The notes under the pieces are model-generated. The model saw nothing but the letters and a program-made list of their open reading frames with translations, was not told the DNA's origin and ran no database searches. The position numbers and the translations under genes were made by a program. 44,576 nucleotides of DNA from Halalkalicoccus jeotgali B3 (GTDB lineage: Archaea > Halobacteriota > Halobacteria > Halobacteriales > Halalkalicoccaceae), in contig NC_014300.1 in assembly GCF_000196895.1 (NCBI RefSeq), forward strand, positions 1-44,576, in the 5' to 3' direction. Below are positions 1 to 8,188 of the stretch, in pieces. Position 1 is the first letter of the stretch. The number at the start of each line of letters is the position of its first letter.

Positions 1-189
1 TCTGATGTCGGCTAGGTAGCCGCTGAATGCACGAGTCGAACGTTCGTTGCAGCCGGTTTCTTGACATACCAAATGAGTCGCGACCAGAATCGGATCACGG
101 TTTCAGAACCAGTGTCTCAAAGCGTGAAACAAACCAGCGTCCAAGAGAGCTGTCGCTCATGACCGGGCGCTCACAGAGATGGTCTGGCG

Positions 190-2181
190 TTAATCAGGCG
201 GATCGAGGCCGTAGTATTGTTTCGCCACGGTCAGGAACTGGTTCGCATCCACTCGTGGCTTGTACGTGAGGTCCTCGCCGTCGATGGCGATCTTCACCAG
301 CAGGTCGACCAGTCGCCACACGTTGTAGAGGACGCACGCGAACGCGAAGTTGAAGAACCGATAGTCGCGTTCAGTCGAGGTGGTTCGCACCATGAAGTGT
401 TTCTGCTTCTTAAAGCCGTTCTCGATACCCCAACGGCGGCGATACCACCGGATCAGCCGCTCGATCATGTGGATGAATTCCTTCCCCTCCATCCGTTGAT
501 CGTCAGTGCCACGCGCTGTCACGTAGGGGTGGTTGGTCTCGAAGACGACGGTTTCGGCGGTGTCTACGTCTCCATCCTTGGCTTTCTGCTTGCGCTCTTC
601 GACTTCCTCTTCTCGCTGGATATCCGCGAGCAGCCGCGAGAACGACATCCCCTCGCTCGGTTCGCCGTCCACATTCTCGAACTCCCACTCGCCGCACATC
701 TCCGTCCACACCTCTGAGAGACTGTCGTCCTCGTCATCGTCCGAATTCGACCGCTGCGGGAGGTAGATCTGTTTGCGTGTCGACGTGCCCTCAAGCGTCT
801 CTTCCTCGGTGACGTGGAAGCGTTTGCCGTTGCGGTACATCCACGCGATGGTTTCGGCCTCATCACTGCGTTCAAAGATGCGTGTCGGATTGAGGAAGTG
901 GACGCCGTACTCCTCACAGGTGTCCTTCACAGGGCCGCTGTCGAACTCGCGGTCCATCATCACGAGGTCGATATCCACCATTTCGGTCGTTTGCGACAGG
1001 AGCTTCTCGACGATCTCGTCTTTCGACTGACCTCGCACGCGCGGAATGGCGTCGAGGACGAGCGGCACATCCATCCCGACGATTTTGAGCACCGCCCACT
1101 GGTAGTAGTCGTTGCCGTCCTTGTAGCCGAGGATATCGTCATCGTGGTCCTCCAGATCACCGGTGAACGGGAAGCCCTTGGTCACGTCGATGGCCGCAAA
1201 GACCGGTCCATCGAGCTCGCCGTTCTGGCGAGCGCGGGCGATCAGCATCCGCGTCGTATTGCGAAGCATCGAGCGGATCTCCGCGACCGAGAGCTTTCCG
1301 ATCTGGTAACGGTGGGTCGATCCCGTAGGAATCCGTTCGCGTGTGGTATCGAGTGAGAACGACGCGGGGCCGCTGCGGGCGTACATGTCCTCGCGCATCC
1401 CCATGTAGGCATGTTGCTCCCAGAAGGCGTTCTCATGAATCTGCCAGTTCGGGCCACGAGAGAGCGCGAAGGCGTCGGTCACGAACGGTTTGGCCTGCTG
1501 CCACACCTCGTCGGTTTTTGCGGCGACGAGTTGACGTTCGGGAGGGTCGTCGGCGTCCGACTCATCTGCTTCGTCGATGTCGATCCGGTCAGGAAGCGAC
1601 ACCCCGCAGGCACGCGCGGCCCTCACAATCGAGTCAGCACACTCCCGTACGGCGTCGCGGAGCTTCTCGCTGAAGCGTTCGTTCCACGCGCGCCAGAACG
1701 TCGATTGATTCGGGAGGGTTTCGAAGCCAAGATTCTGGCGCAGCGAAGGATGTGTTCGGAGGTGGTCGTGGAGGGCAGTTTCGTCCCACCCGTTGATCTC
1801 CATGAGGAGGGTCGCTCGAACGTGGATCGCCATCGGATACCGTCCCGAATACGGTGCTAACGAATCTTGTGCGGCGAACGTGAGATGATCGATCGGAAGG
1901 TGGCAGACCAGCGTCTCGATGTCGGTGTAGCTCCCGGCCCGCTCACACTGTGATTGCGCGATGGTCGTGACATCCGCAACGAATCCGTCGAGAGCATCGC
2001 CTGTCCCGTCGGGGTCGTCCTCGAAAAACCGTGACCGGCCATTGTAGCCGGTGGCGTCGGCGACGAGAGCCGCTGCCACCATCTCCGCAGTGTCGTCCAG
2101 CGGGCTTGTGGTGGGTGATTTCGCGTCGATACGTGCATCTGTGTCGGCTGAGTCCGACTCTGGCGTTGACTTCGGACTCAT
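190..2181 (-). CDS. IS4-superfamily DDE transposase
   Basis: A 663-residue DDE transposase. The three catalytic acidic residues are visible: Asp near 332 (AIDVTKG), Asp near 410 (MMDREF) and Glu near 587. The Glu lies in a perfect Y-(2)-R-(3)-E-(6)-K signature (YRRRWGIENGFKKQK), which is diagnostic of the IS4 superfamily. The C-terminal part matches the usual hydrophobic tail (FFNFAFACVLYNVWRL). The ORF looks intact, so the element may still be active. The ATG at 2181 was chosen as the first in-frame start. I looked for terminal inverted repeats in the 190 bases after the stop and the 200 bases before the start and found none I trust, so the ends of the insertion sequence are undefined. A 6-bp hairpin sits at 9-22. 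Confidence 0.9.
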   Translation of the reverse strand: MSPKSTPESDSADTDARIDAKSPTTSPLDDTAEMVAAALVADATGYNGRSRFFEDDPDGTGDALDGFVADVTTIAQSQCERAGSYTDIETLVCHLPIDHLTFAAQDSLAPYSGRYPMAIHVRATLLMEINGWDETALHDHLRTHPSLRQNLGFETLPNQSTFWRAWNERFSEKLRDAVRECADSIVRAARACGVSLPDRIDIDEADESDADDPPERQLVAAKTDEVWQQAKPFVTDAFALSRGPNWQIHENAFWEQHAYMGMREDMYARSGPASFSLDTTRERIPTGSTHRYQIGKLSVAEIRSMLRNTTRMLIARARQNGELDGPVFAAIDVTKGFPFTGDLEDHDDDILGYKDGNDYYQWAVLKIVGMDVPLVLDAIPRVRGQSKDEIVEKLLSQTTEMVDIDLVMMDREFDSGPVKDTCEEYGVHFLNPTRIFERSDEAETIAWMYRNGKRFHVTEEETLEGTSTRKQIYLPQRSNSDDDEDDSLSEVWTEMCGEWEFENVDGEPSEGMSFSRLLADIQREEEVEERKQKAKDGDVDTAETVVFETNHPYVTARGTDDQRMEGKEFIHMIERLIRWYRRRWGIENGFKKQKHFMVRTTSTERDYRFFNFAFACVLYNVWRLVDLLVKIAIDGEDLTYKPRVDANQFLTVAKQYYGLDPPD

Positions 2182-2387
2182 ATAGTATATCTAACCGTAC
2201 CCACAAGTCGTCCGACAGACGAACACTGCGCGGAGGTGGCGCTGTTCACACGCGGCTACGGTAGCGTGGCGAGTGTTGTCCCATCGGTTTCTGTCGGGTA
2301 CGACGACCGCCTCGTCACCGGATCATGATCGAGTCGTTCTCGCTCGGGGGCACCGATGGTTCCGAACGCTTGCACTTCCTTGAACAG

Positions 2388-3164
2388 TTACTGCTCTGGG
2401 ACGCTCGTCAGTGCGGGAGAGTATCTGCTCTGGGCATCGAGCGGCGGGAGGTCCTTCTCGCCAGCGCTGACCTTCGCACGTTCGAGCCGCCACTGGTCGT
2501 TGTCGAACGGGACGTCGTAGTTCGCCTCGGCCCGCGCAAGAATGCTCTGGACCGCTGACTCGGGAATCTCGAAAAAGCCAGCGGTGGCGTGCTTCTCACG
2601 GCCCTTGCGGACCTCGCGGATGAACGTCTGGGTGCGGACGTACTCGGCGGGAATCTGCTGGAGGAAACCATCCTCAACGGTATAGCCGAACGGCGGGCGA
2701 CCGACACGCTTGCCGTCGGCGATGGCGGCGTCGATACCCTCCTGGACGCGCGAGCGGATCATCTTGCGCTCGGCGTCGGCGAACACCATCATCATGTTGA
2801 GCATCATCTCGGCCATCCAATCGTCCTCGCCGACCGTCCCGATAGGTTGGTTCACGAGGTCGATGCCAACGCCTTTCTCGCGGAGGTCCTCGACGAAGCC
2901 AGCGAGGTCGGCGAACGACCGCCCGAGCCGATCGAGTTCGTGCGCGACCACCACGTCGTACTCCGCGACGTGCTCGCGGAGACGCTGGTACTCCCGCCGG
3001 GAGGTCGATGCCCCGCTTTCGCCAAGGTCACAGAACCACTCGATCTCGTTCGATGTCTCCGTCTCACTGTACTTCTGGCGGATCGCGCGCATCTGGCGAT
3101 CCTCGTTCTGGTCGTCGGTCGAGACGCGGACGTAGGCGGCGATCTGCATGGTGGATTCGGACAC
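2388..3164 (-). CDS. Serine recombinase (resolvase/invertase family)
   Basis: A 258-residue serine site-specific recombinase. The N-terminal catalytic motif YVRVSTDDQ carries the nucleophilic Ser15. The helper motifs follow: the DLGESG loop, the HELDRLGRS arginine motif and the MVFADAERKMIRSRVQEG helix E region, then the GRPPFGY linker. The C-terminal DNA-binding part is short, as in small haloarchaeal resolvases. GTG at 3164 lies about 26 bases after a TATA-like ctttatgtac, which fits a leaderless transcript; ATG at 3149 is the alternative and removes only five residues. A 22-bp perfect palindrome lies 52 bases upstream and could be a recombinase site. The roughly 200-base gaps on either side hold no gene. 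The enzyme probably resolves or inverts DNA for the mobile element. Confidence 0.88.
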   Translation of the reverse strand: MSESTMQIAAYVRVSTDDQNEDRQMRAIRQKYSETETSNEIEWFCDLGESGASTSRREYQRLREHVAEYDVVVAHELDRLGRSFADLAGFVEDLREKGVGIDLVNQPIGTVGEDDWMAEMMLNMMMVFADAERKMIRSRVQEGIDAAIADGKRVGRPPFGYTVEDGFLQQIPAEYVRTQTFIREVRKGREKHATAGFFEIPESAVQSILARAEANYDVPFDNDQWRLERAKVSAGEKDLPPLDAQSRYSPALTSVPEQ

Positions 3165-3215
3165 CCTATTCGTACCGGGATTCAGTACATAAAGAACAGG
3201 GGTTTTCGTATCGAT

Positions 3216-3237
3216 GCGAAAAACAGCTGTTTTTCGC
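3216..3237. repeat. 22-bp perfect palindrome upstream of the serine recombinase
   Basis: The bases are perfectly self-complementary around the centre CAG|CTG, with A5/T5 arms closed by GCG/CGC. The site lies upstream of the recombinase start and about 90 bases past the 3' end of the AsnC-TRASH gene. It could be a recombinase binding site or operator. The A/T tracts would also suit a bidirectional terminator. Confidence 0.7.
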
Positions 3238-3327
3238 GTCCGTTTTGCCGCGGTGTTTTCATACGATATGCAGTCGTCAACAACGATAGACTCAGATCAT
3301 ACGTCTGTTTCGTCTAACCCCTAGAGA

Positions 3328-3924
3328 TCATTCGCTCGCCGCGGCTTCTTTGAGCTCATCGTATTGTGTCTTGATCTTCGAGGCACACGACGTACAGCAG
3401 ACTTCGTGAGTCTGCTCACCCAACTCGACTGTCTCGCCGTCATCAACTGATTTTCCACAGACGGTACATTCCATCGAGACCGACTCTGCACCCAGCTGTG
3501 GTTTCCAAGTTGATTCACTCACCAGTCGCACCGTGTAACTCCGAATCTGTGCACCATCGAGAGTTTCCGAGAGGAGAGCCCGGATGTCTTGTTCGCTCCC
3601 GTGTGCGACAAATAATACCGTCGCGTCGAGCGTTCGAATAATGTGTTCGACAGCTGGCGTGTCAGCGAGCGTGTTCGCTACGGTTTCATCACTATTGGGT
3701 TCAACATCAAGTTCGACGAGTACCGACGGTCCTTCGACCAATATCGACCGATCAATATCAAGGGTGAATCGTTCGATGACGCCTATCTCCTGAAGACGTT
3801 CAACGCGATCCGAAACTGTCGGTGGCGAACGGTCGACCTGCTTTGCGATCTCTCGATAGGAGTGACGAGCGTTCTCCATCAGCAGCTCGATGATCTCGTA
3901 ATCAACGTCGTCGATCCCAGTCAT
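3328..3924 (-). CDS. Lrp/AsnC-family regulator with C-terminal TRASH domain
   Basis: A 198-residue regulator. Residues 1-60 form an AsnC-type winged helix (DYEIIELLMENARHSYREI, then PPTVSDRVERLQEIGVIERF). The middle is an Lrp-like ligand/oligomerisation region. The last 45 residues hold a Cys-rich TRASH metal-sensing domain (CTVCGKSV ... VCCTSCASKI). Proteins of this design control copper ATPase genes in Halobacterium. A longer reading frame extends upstream, but the ATG at 3924 aligns with the start of the second copy at 12943, so it was chosen. The gene is divergent from the Cys-rich copper-binding gene at 4180 across a 255-base gap and may control it. It is a diverged paralogue of the 12943 gene, with the same length and domain order. 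Confidence 0.88.
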   Translation of the reverse strand: MTGIDDVDYEIIELLMENARHSYREIAKQVDRSPPTVSDRVERLQEIGVIERFTLDIDRSILVEGPSVLVELDVEPNSDETVANTLADTPAVEHIIRTLDATVLFVAHGSEQDIRALLSETLDGAQIRSYTVRLVSESTWKPQLGAESVSMECTVCGKSVDDGETVELGEQTHEVCCTSCASKIKTQYDELKEAAASE

Positions 3925-4179
3925 GGCTATGTGTATGCTATGGCGAGTCAAACACATTCTCCTGTCGTTTGCAAGGGGAGCGAATACCGCGTAGAAATGG
4001 TCTGTACTGCTGCTCATCGCTAACTTCGAAACAGAAGATCTGTACCATCCCCTCGTGGTGGTTTTCGTTTTTGGGACTGTTCCACAATCTACCTCAAGCC
4101 ACCCGAAATAGATCTGTGAAACAATCGAATATCGTTGCCCAGAAAGCACAAAAACGATCCGCCCGATATCTGAGGTGCA

Positions 4180-4518
4180 ATGGCAGTCCAACAGATCGGT
4201 CTGAGCGATGAGATGGAAGAGTGCGTGGATACCTGCATCGAGGCCGCCGAGGTCTGTGAGTGGTGTGCCGACGAGTGCGCGGGCCACGGTGAGGGGATGG
4301 CCGAATGCCTCCGGCTCTGCCGGGACGTCGCCGACCTCGCGTCGCTGTGTGCGCGACTGTGTGTTCGAGACTCCGAATTCAACTCTCAGGTCGCCGAGGC
4401 CTGTGCTGAGGCGTGTGAGGCGTGTGCTGAGGAGTGCGAACAGCACGACCACGACCACTGCCAGGCTTGCGCCGAAATCCTGCCCCGCTGTGCAGAAAGC
4501 TGCCGGAACATGGCCTGA
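4180..4518 (+). CDS. Cys-rich four-helix-bundle copper-binding protein (DUF326-like)
   Basis: A 112-residue protein with very many Cys residues spaced three or four apart along predicted helices, for example CVDTC, CEWCADEC, CLRLC, CARLC, CAEACEACAEEC, CQACAEI and CAESC, plus an HDHDH cluster. This matches the small four-helix-bundle copper-binding/storage family (DUF326, Csp-like), in which Cys lines the bundle interior and binds many Cu(I) ions. There is no signal peptide, so it should act in the cytosol as a copper buffer. It is divergent from a TRASH-domain regulator, which supports metal control. The ATG at 4180 gives the family's usual length. Confidence 0.85.
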   Translation: MAVQQIGLSDEMEECVDTCIEAAEVCEWCADECAGHGEGMAECLRLCRDVADLASLCARLCVRDSEFNSQVAEACAEACEACAEECEQHDHDHCQACAEILPRCAESCRNMA

Positions 4519-4593
4519 ATACGGTCTCCACAGCTGCAGGAGACTCCTCAGCACGGGACAGTACAGAATCGATCGTTATTTTTGATCCAAAGC

Positions 4594-4669
4594 AACTTCC
4601 GAGAGGAAGTTCGGGTGTGTCGAACTATACCCGGACAGTACAGTTGAGGGGGTTCCCACCGGAAACCCC
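4594..4669. repeat. Two hairpins between the copper-binding gene and the channel pseudogene
   Basis: Positions 4594-4611 form a perfect 7-bp stem (aacttcc/ggaagtt) with a GAGA tetraloop. Positions 4649-4669 form an imperfect stem (ggggtt.cc/gg.aacccc). Neither is followed by a clear T tract on the + strand. They may act in RNA stability or termination after the 4180 gene. The surrounding 4519-4763 holds no gene. Confidence 0.5.
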
Positions 4670-4763
4670 TCGTAGACGACGGTTTGAACGGGGACGATTG
4701 CACCATGATACGCAATAACCAAGAGAACGCCCGACTCCGGACGTACTGATGGCTAGTGAGGAC

Positions 4764-6123
4764 ATGATGACTTCTTTGACCCACGAGACGCCACCTACTC
4801 CAGCGGAGCGTTGTAGCTACTCTTTCGACAGCGAATCCGACACTGCCGGCGCGTACAGTTGCTGGCGGCCGTCATGGGGAGACACCGATCACTGTGTCTG
4901 ACACGTTGAGCGAGCGAACAAGCCAGTAGATGCGCTCGCCGCGGCCCGTACCGATAACCGAGAGCGGTTGGACGGGGCGTATCTCCCGAACGTGTCGATA
5001 GGTTCTTCCCTCTCGTTTGCGGACTGTACGCTCCGGAATGCCTGTCTGACAAACGCAACCCTACGGAACGCCGACTGTAGTCGCGCCGATCTCTCCCGAG
5101 CGAACTGTACTGGGTGTGACTTTTCGGATAGCGTTCTCGACGCCACCTGCCTGGATCGTGCTACGCTCGATGGGGCGGATCTCTCACACGTCAGCGGGGC
5201 GGAGGTGACCCTCGTTGGCGCTACGCTCGTCGGTGCCGATCTCTCGCATGCACGATTCGAAGACGCCGATCTCTCGGATGCGGACTAACCGACGCCACCT
5301 CAGCAACACGACTCTCAGGCGCGCGATGCTTCGTGAGACGACCTTGACGGATGCAACGCTCAAAGAGACGCTTCTGGTTGACGCCGATCTTACCGAGGCG
5401 GACCTAGAGTACGCAGCGATGATCCGAACCGATCTCCGCGGGGCGGATCTCACCGGGGCTCACTTCTACGGGAGTGTCCACGACAACTGCCGGATCGACC
5501 ACTGAACGTCCCTCGATGGGGTTTGTAGCTACGAGCAGATGATCCCTGAGGACGAGTCACTCGGCGCTGTCGTCGCCGATGGGAATGTTGATCTACTGGA
5601 TAAGGCGATCTGGACGTACGGCGCACTGCAAACCATTTCCCGAGAGAACAAGCTGAACCAGCAGGCGAGCGAGTATTACGTTCGGCAACACGACACCCAG
5701 CGGCGGCAAGTCTGGGCGAGGGGACAGTACCTTCGCTGGGCGAAAGCCGAAGGCGCACGCTGGGTGATGCAGTACGGTGAGGGGATTTGGAACGTGGTCT
5801 ACACTGCACTCGTGGTGATCGTTCTGAGTGCAGTGCTCTATCCCCTCTCCGCGGTCGGCGGGTTGCGCCGGTCGAGTTCGGGGGCAGCTCTCACCTATGC
5901 GACGGGCGGCCCGCTCGATCCCTCCACGGTCACTGGTATCAGGAATTTGGTGGCCATTCTCGCGGAGAGCCTCTACTTCAGCGTCGTTACGTTCACGACG
6001 CTCGGCTATGGCGACTGGGTTCCACTCGGGTATGCGAAAGGGCTCGCGATGGCCGAATCGCTCATCGGGACGTTCATCGCATCGCTTCTGATTTACGTAC
6101 TCGCGCGACGGGTCATGTGGTGA
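4764..6123 (+). pseudogene. Broken pentapeptide-repeat / potassium-channel protein
   Basis: Pieces in compatible frames rebuild a haloarchaeal protein of about 450 residues. From ATG 4764 the first part reads a Cys-containing head (CSYSFDSES ... CWRPSWGDTDHCV). It is interrupted by an in-frame TGA at 4899 where related proteins would have Trp. It then continues through pentapeptide repeats of the A(D/N)LS type. The frame shifts near 5286-5300; two missing bases restore the repeats. A second TGA lies at 5503. The last part (5506-6123) has two membrane segments and the selectivity filter TTLGYGD typical of two-TM K+ channels. Fragments from TTG 4968, from 5215 and from ATG 5539 remain open. Only the last could still make a pore-domain protein. 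The repeats are about two-thirds intact, so the loss looks fairly recent. Confidence 0.82.
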
Positions 6124-6177
6124 CGGTTCCGTTCAAATTAAGCGATGGTTGATACCATCGCCGTGACCAGAGACCGC

Positions 6178-6822
6178 TTACGTGCCACGTGGCGTCGAAG
6201 AGGTGATCTCGGCAAATCTGCTAAAATCGATCGTCGTCGGTTCTGTTCGAACGATTTCACCCTCGTGCTGACAGGGAGTCACCCCTGCAGGGGTAAACTC
6301 GCCGTCCTCACCCGTATCTGGATACGCGACCACACGAATCGTGTGCTCCCCTGAAAGTTCGGTCCTGAGAGTAATCGGCACCCCAGCCGAGGCCGTACCA
6401 GTACTCGGTGGCTGTCCGACCCGAGTCGTACCGAGGACGGTATCGTTTTCCAGCACCACCAACCGAACCCGTGTGCTCGCTTCACGGCTGAAATCGACCC
6501 AAACGGTATCCTGACGCCAAATTCCATCGGCAATCTCGCCAAGCGCATAGAACGAGATCTTGCTTACGCCCCTGCAAGCGGTTCCGGACTCTCGTCGAGA
6601 GACAGCCGTGGTGCTCGGTTCGTCGGTACCTCCTCCAGCTCGTTTCGAGATCGTCTTTGATCTCGGAGTGGACGTGGGACATTGCTGGGGTGATTGATCA
6701 CTAGACTTGCCCGTTGGTGGAACGGCCGTCGGACTCTCGTTCGCTCCACCCGAATCACCGGCACAACCTGCAAGAGAGGCCAGAGCCGCTGTAGACACAG
6801 CGAGAAGCGTGCGTCGTCTCAT
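6178..6822 (-). CDS. Tat-exported lipoprotein of unknown function
   Basis: A 214-residue exported protein. It starts MRRRTLLAVSTAAL, a twin-arginine signal, and has a lipobox LAGC at residues 17-20, so Cys20 should be lipid-anchored outside the cell. A Ser/Thr/Pro/Gly-rich linker follows to about residue 80. The C-terminal half is beta-rich (TRVRLVVLENDTVLG ... HTIRVVAYPDTG), resembling an Ig-like or PPC-type fold. An upstream in-frame start exists, but the signal peptide begins at 6822. It lies 3' of the DUF63-like gene with a 115-base gap on the same strand. I recognise no specific family. The neighbouring copper genes hint at an envelope role, but nothing in the sequence shows metal binding. 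Confidence 0.75.
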   Translation of the reverse strand: MRRRTLLAVSTAALASLAGCAGDSGGANESPTAVPPTGKSSDQSPQQCPTSTPRSKTISKRAGGGTDEPSTTAVSRRESGTACRGVSKISFYALGEIADGIWRQDTVWVDFSREASTRVRLVVLENDTVLGTTRVGQPPSTGTASAGVPITLRTELSGEHTIRVVAYPDTGEDGEFTPAGVTPCQHEGEIVRTEPTTIDFSRFAEITSSTPRGT

Positions 6823-6937
6823 ATATATGGCTGAAACTGGGTGGAATATGTGCTTTTTGAGAGGGTGACCTGAGTGTTGCCGAATCGATGGCCGGTTCCA
6901 CACGTGAGTCGTCCGTAGCTAATGGGATGATGGACGA

Positions 6938-7477
6938 TCACGCCAGCGCATAGAGGACGAGGTTTCGAACTCCGGGGAGGAAACCGGCGAGCCCCGCTGC
7001 GAGAAAGAGAAGCCGCGTCCCGAGCGGCGTCGTTTCGCTGTCGGTGGCGACTACCCAGACCAGACCCGTTGCGAGACTCAGCTTGAGGACGACGAAGAGC
7101 CATCCGACGCCGATTATCGATGCGGTGGGGAGCGTCGCAGCGAGATTTAAGACGGCGCGTGAAAGCGGCACCTGCTCGGACACGGCGAGAATGTCGACGC
7201 CGACTGCCGTCGAAACCGCGTCAATCGCCTGTCCGAAGACGACGAACACACCCATCCAGCCAGCCTGTTTGGATACCGGTGGCGAGGCGCGATGGACAGC
7301 AACCCAGACCATGGCTGTGAGTGCAACCGCTCCGAGAACACTAACAGTAGGCCATAGGACGTGCACGTGGCCAACATCACTCAAAAGCGAGGATAGACAT
7401 AGAAGTCCTCCCACAGAGAGTGCCGCACCGGTGGCGAACCCCGTCGCTGCCCGCGTGCGAACACCACTCTGGCTCAT
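6938..7477 (-). CDS. Polytopic membrane protein, DUF63-like
   Basis: A 179-residue membrane protein with about five hydrophobic segments (near 12-32, 40-60, 72-92, 110-135 and 150-177). The stretch around QAIDAVSTAVGVD resembles the (L/A)DA.ST..G signature of haloarchaeal DUF63 proteins, and the later LNLAATLP...FVVLKLSLA matches their layout. It is shorter than usual DUF63 proteins, so it may be a shortened member. The reaction is unknown. It follows the methyltransferase by 51 bases on the same strand and may share its transcript. Confidence 0.65.
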   Translation of the reverse strand: MSQSGVRTRAATGFATGAALSVGGLLCLSSLLSDVGHVHVLWPTVSVLGAVALTAMVWVAVHRASPPVSKQAGWMGVFVVFGQAIDAVSTAVGVDILAVSEQVPLSRAVLNLAATLPTASIIGVGWLFVVLKLSLATGLVWVVATDSETTPLGTRLLFLAAGLAGFLPGVRNLVLYALA

Positions 7478-7528
7478 AGGAGAATCGCCATCAGGCCGTT
7501 GGTTACCGATGTTGATTGATTCATCTCA

Positions 7529-8188
7529 CTATATCTCGTCGTTCTGCTTCGGTTTTCGTGCGGTAGCGATGAAAATCGTTCCACCGTTGAATGTGGCTAC
7601 CGTCGTTGATCCGAATCGGCTGGCGAGCGCTGTTGGGATGTTTTCCTCGGGAAACCAGTTCGTCGTGTACTTCGAGAGAGGGACGATCACGGGGTTGAGA
7701 ATCGTCCACGGGAACTCTTGAAATGGCTGCGCGTCGAGGACGACAATCCGACCGCCGGGACGCAGCGCTCGGTACGCCGTGTCGACCGCGTCTGCTGGAT
7801 TCGGCATGGCACTCAGCGTCATTGCAGCATAGACCGCATCGAACGCCCCGTCATCGGCTCCGAGACGCCCTGAATCACCATGTACTAGATGAACGTTCCT
7901 CCAGCCTGCCTGCCGAACCCGTTCGGCGGCGCGCTCCACCATTCCGTGGCTGTAGTCCACGCCGACTACAGCTCCCTGGCTCCCCACACGAGTGCGAAGC
8001 GCTTCGAAGGAGTTGCCCAGACCACAGCCGAGTTCCAGTACGCGCTCGCCGGAGTCGAGCGCAAGCGACTTCACCGCCCGCTCGCGGAGTTCGGTCTCAC
8101 GACCGAGGAAGGCGACATCGTACAGTCGGTTGAACAGGCGTTCGTGACGACTCCACCAGTCGTAGATCGACCGACCGCGCTCGCTCAC
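7529..8188 (-). CDS. Class I SAM-dependent methyltransferase
   Basis: A 219-residue Rossmann-fold methyltransferase. Motif I is [11 protein letters not shown] near residues 50-60, an acidic motif II is [10 protein letters not shown], and a post-motif [11 protein letters not shown] lies near 145-155. The middle part ([14 protein letters not shown]) is typical of UbiE/PMT-like enzymes that act on lipids or quinones, but the substrate cannot be read from sequence. The gene starts with GTG at 8188 and overlaps the stop of the CopB-type ATPase by four bases (GTGA), so the two are translationally coupled. This coupling suggests a job tied to the copper stress response or to membrane lipids. Confidence 0.85.
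   Translation of the reverse strand: MSERGRSIYDWWSRHERLFNRLYDVAFLGRETELRERAVKSLALDSGERVLELGCGLGNSFEALRTRVGSQGAVVGVDYSHGMVERAAERVRQAGWRNVHLVHGDSGRLGADDGAFDAVYAAMTLSAMPNPADAVDTAYRALRPGGRIVVLDAQPFQEFPWTILNPVIVPLSKYTTNWFPEENIPTALASRFGSTTVATFNGGTIFIATARKPKQNDEI

Noticed and set aside
190-2181. Terminal inverted repeats of the IS4-type element
   Set aside because: Compared both flanks by eye and found no convincing pair, so no element boundaries are claimed.
3925-4554. N-terminal extension of the first AsnC-TRASH gene
   Set aside because: Runs antisense over the Cys-rich copper gene and is not present in the paralogue at 12943.
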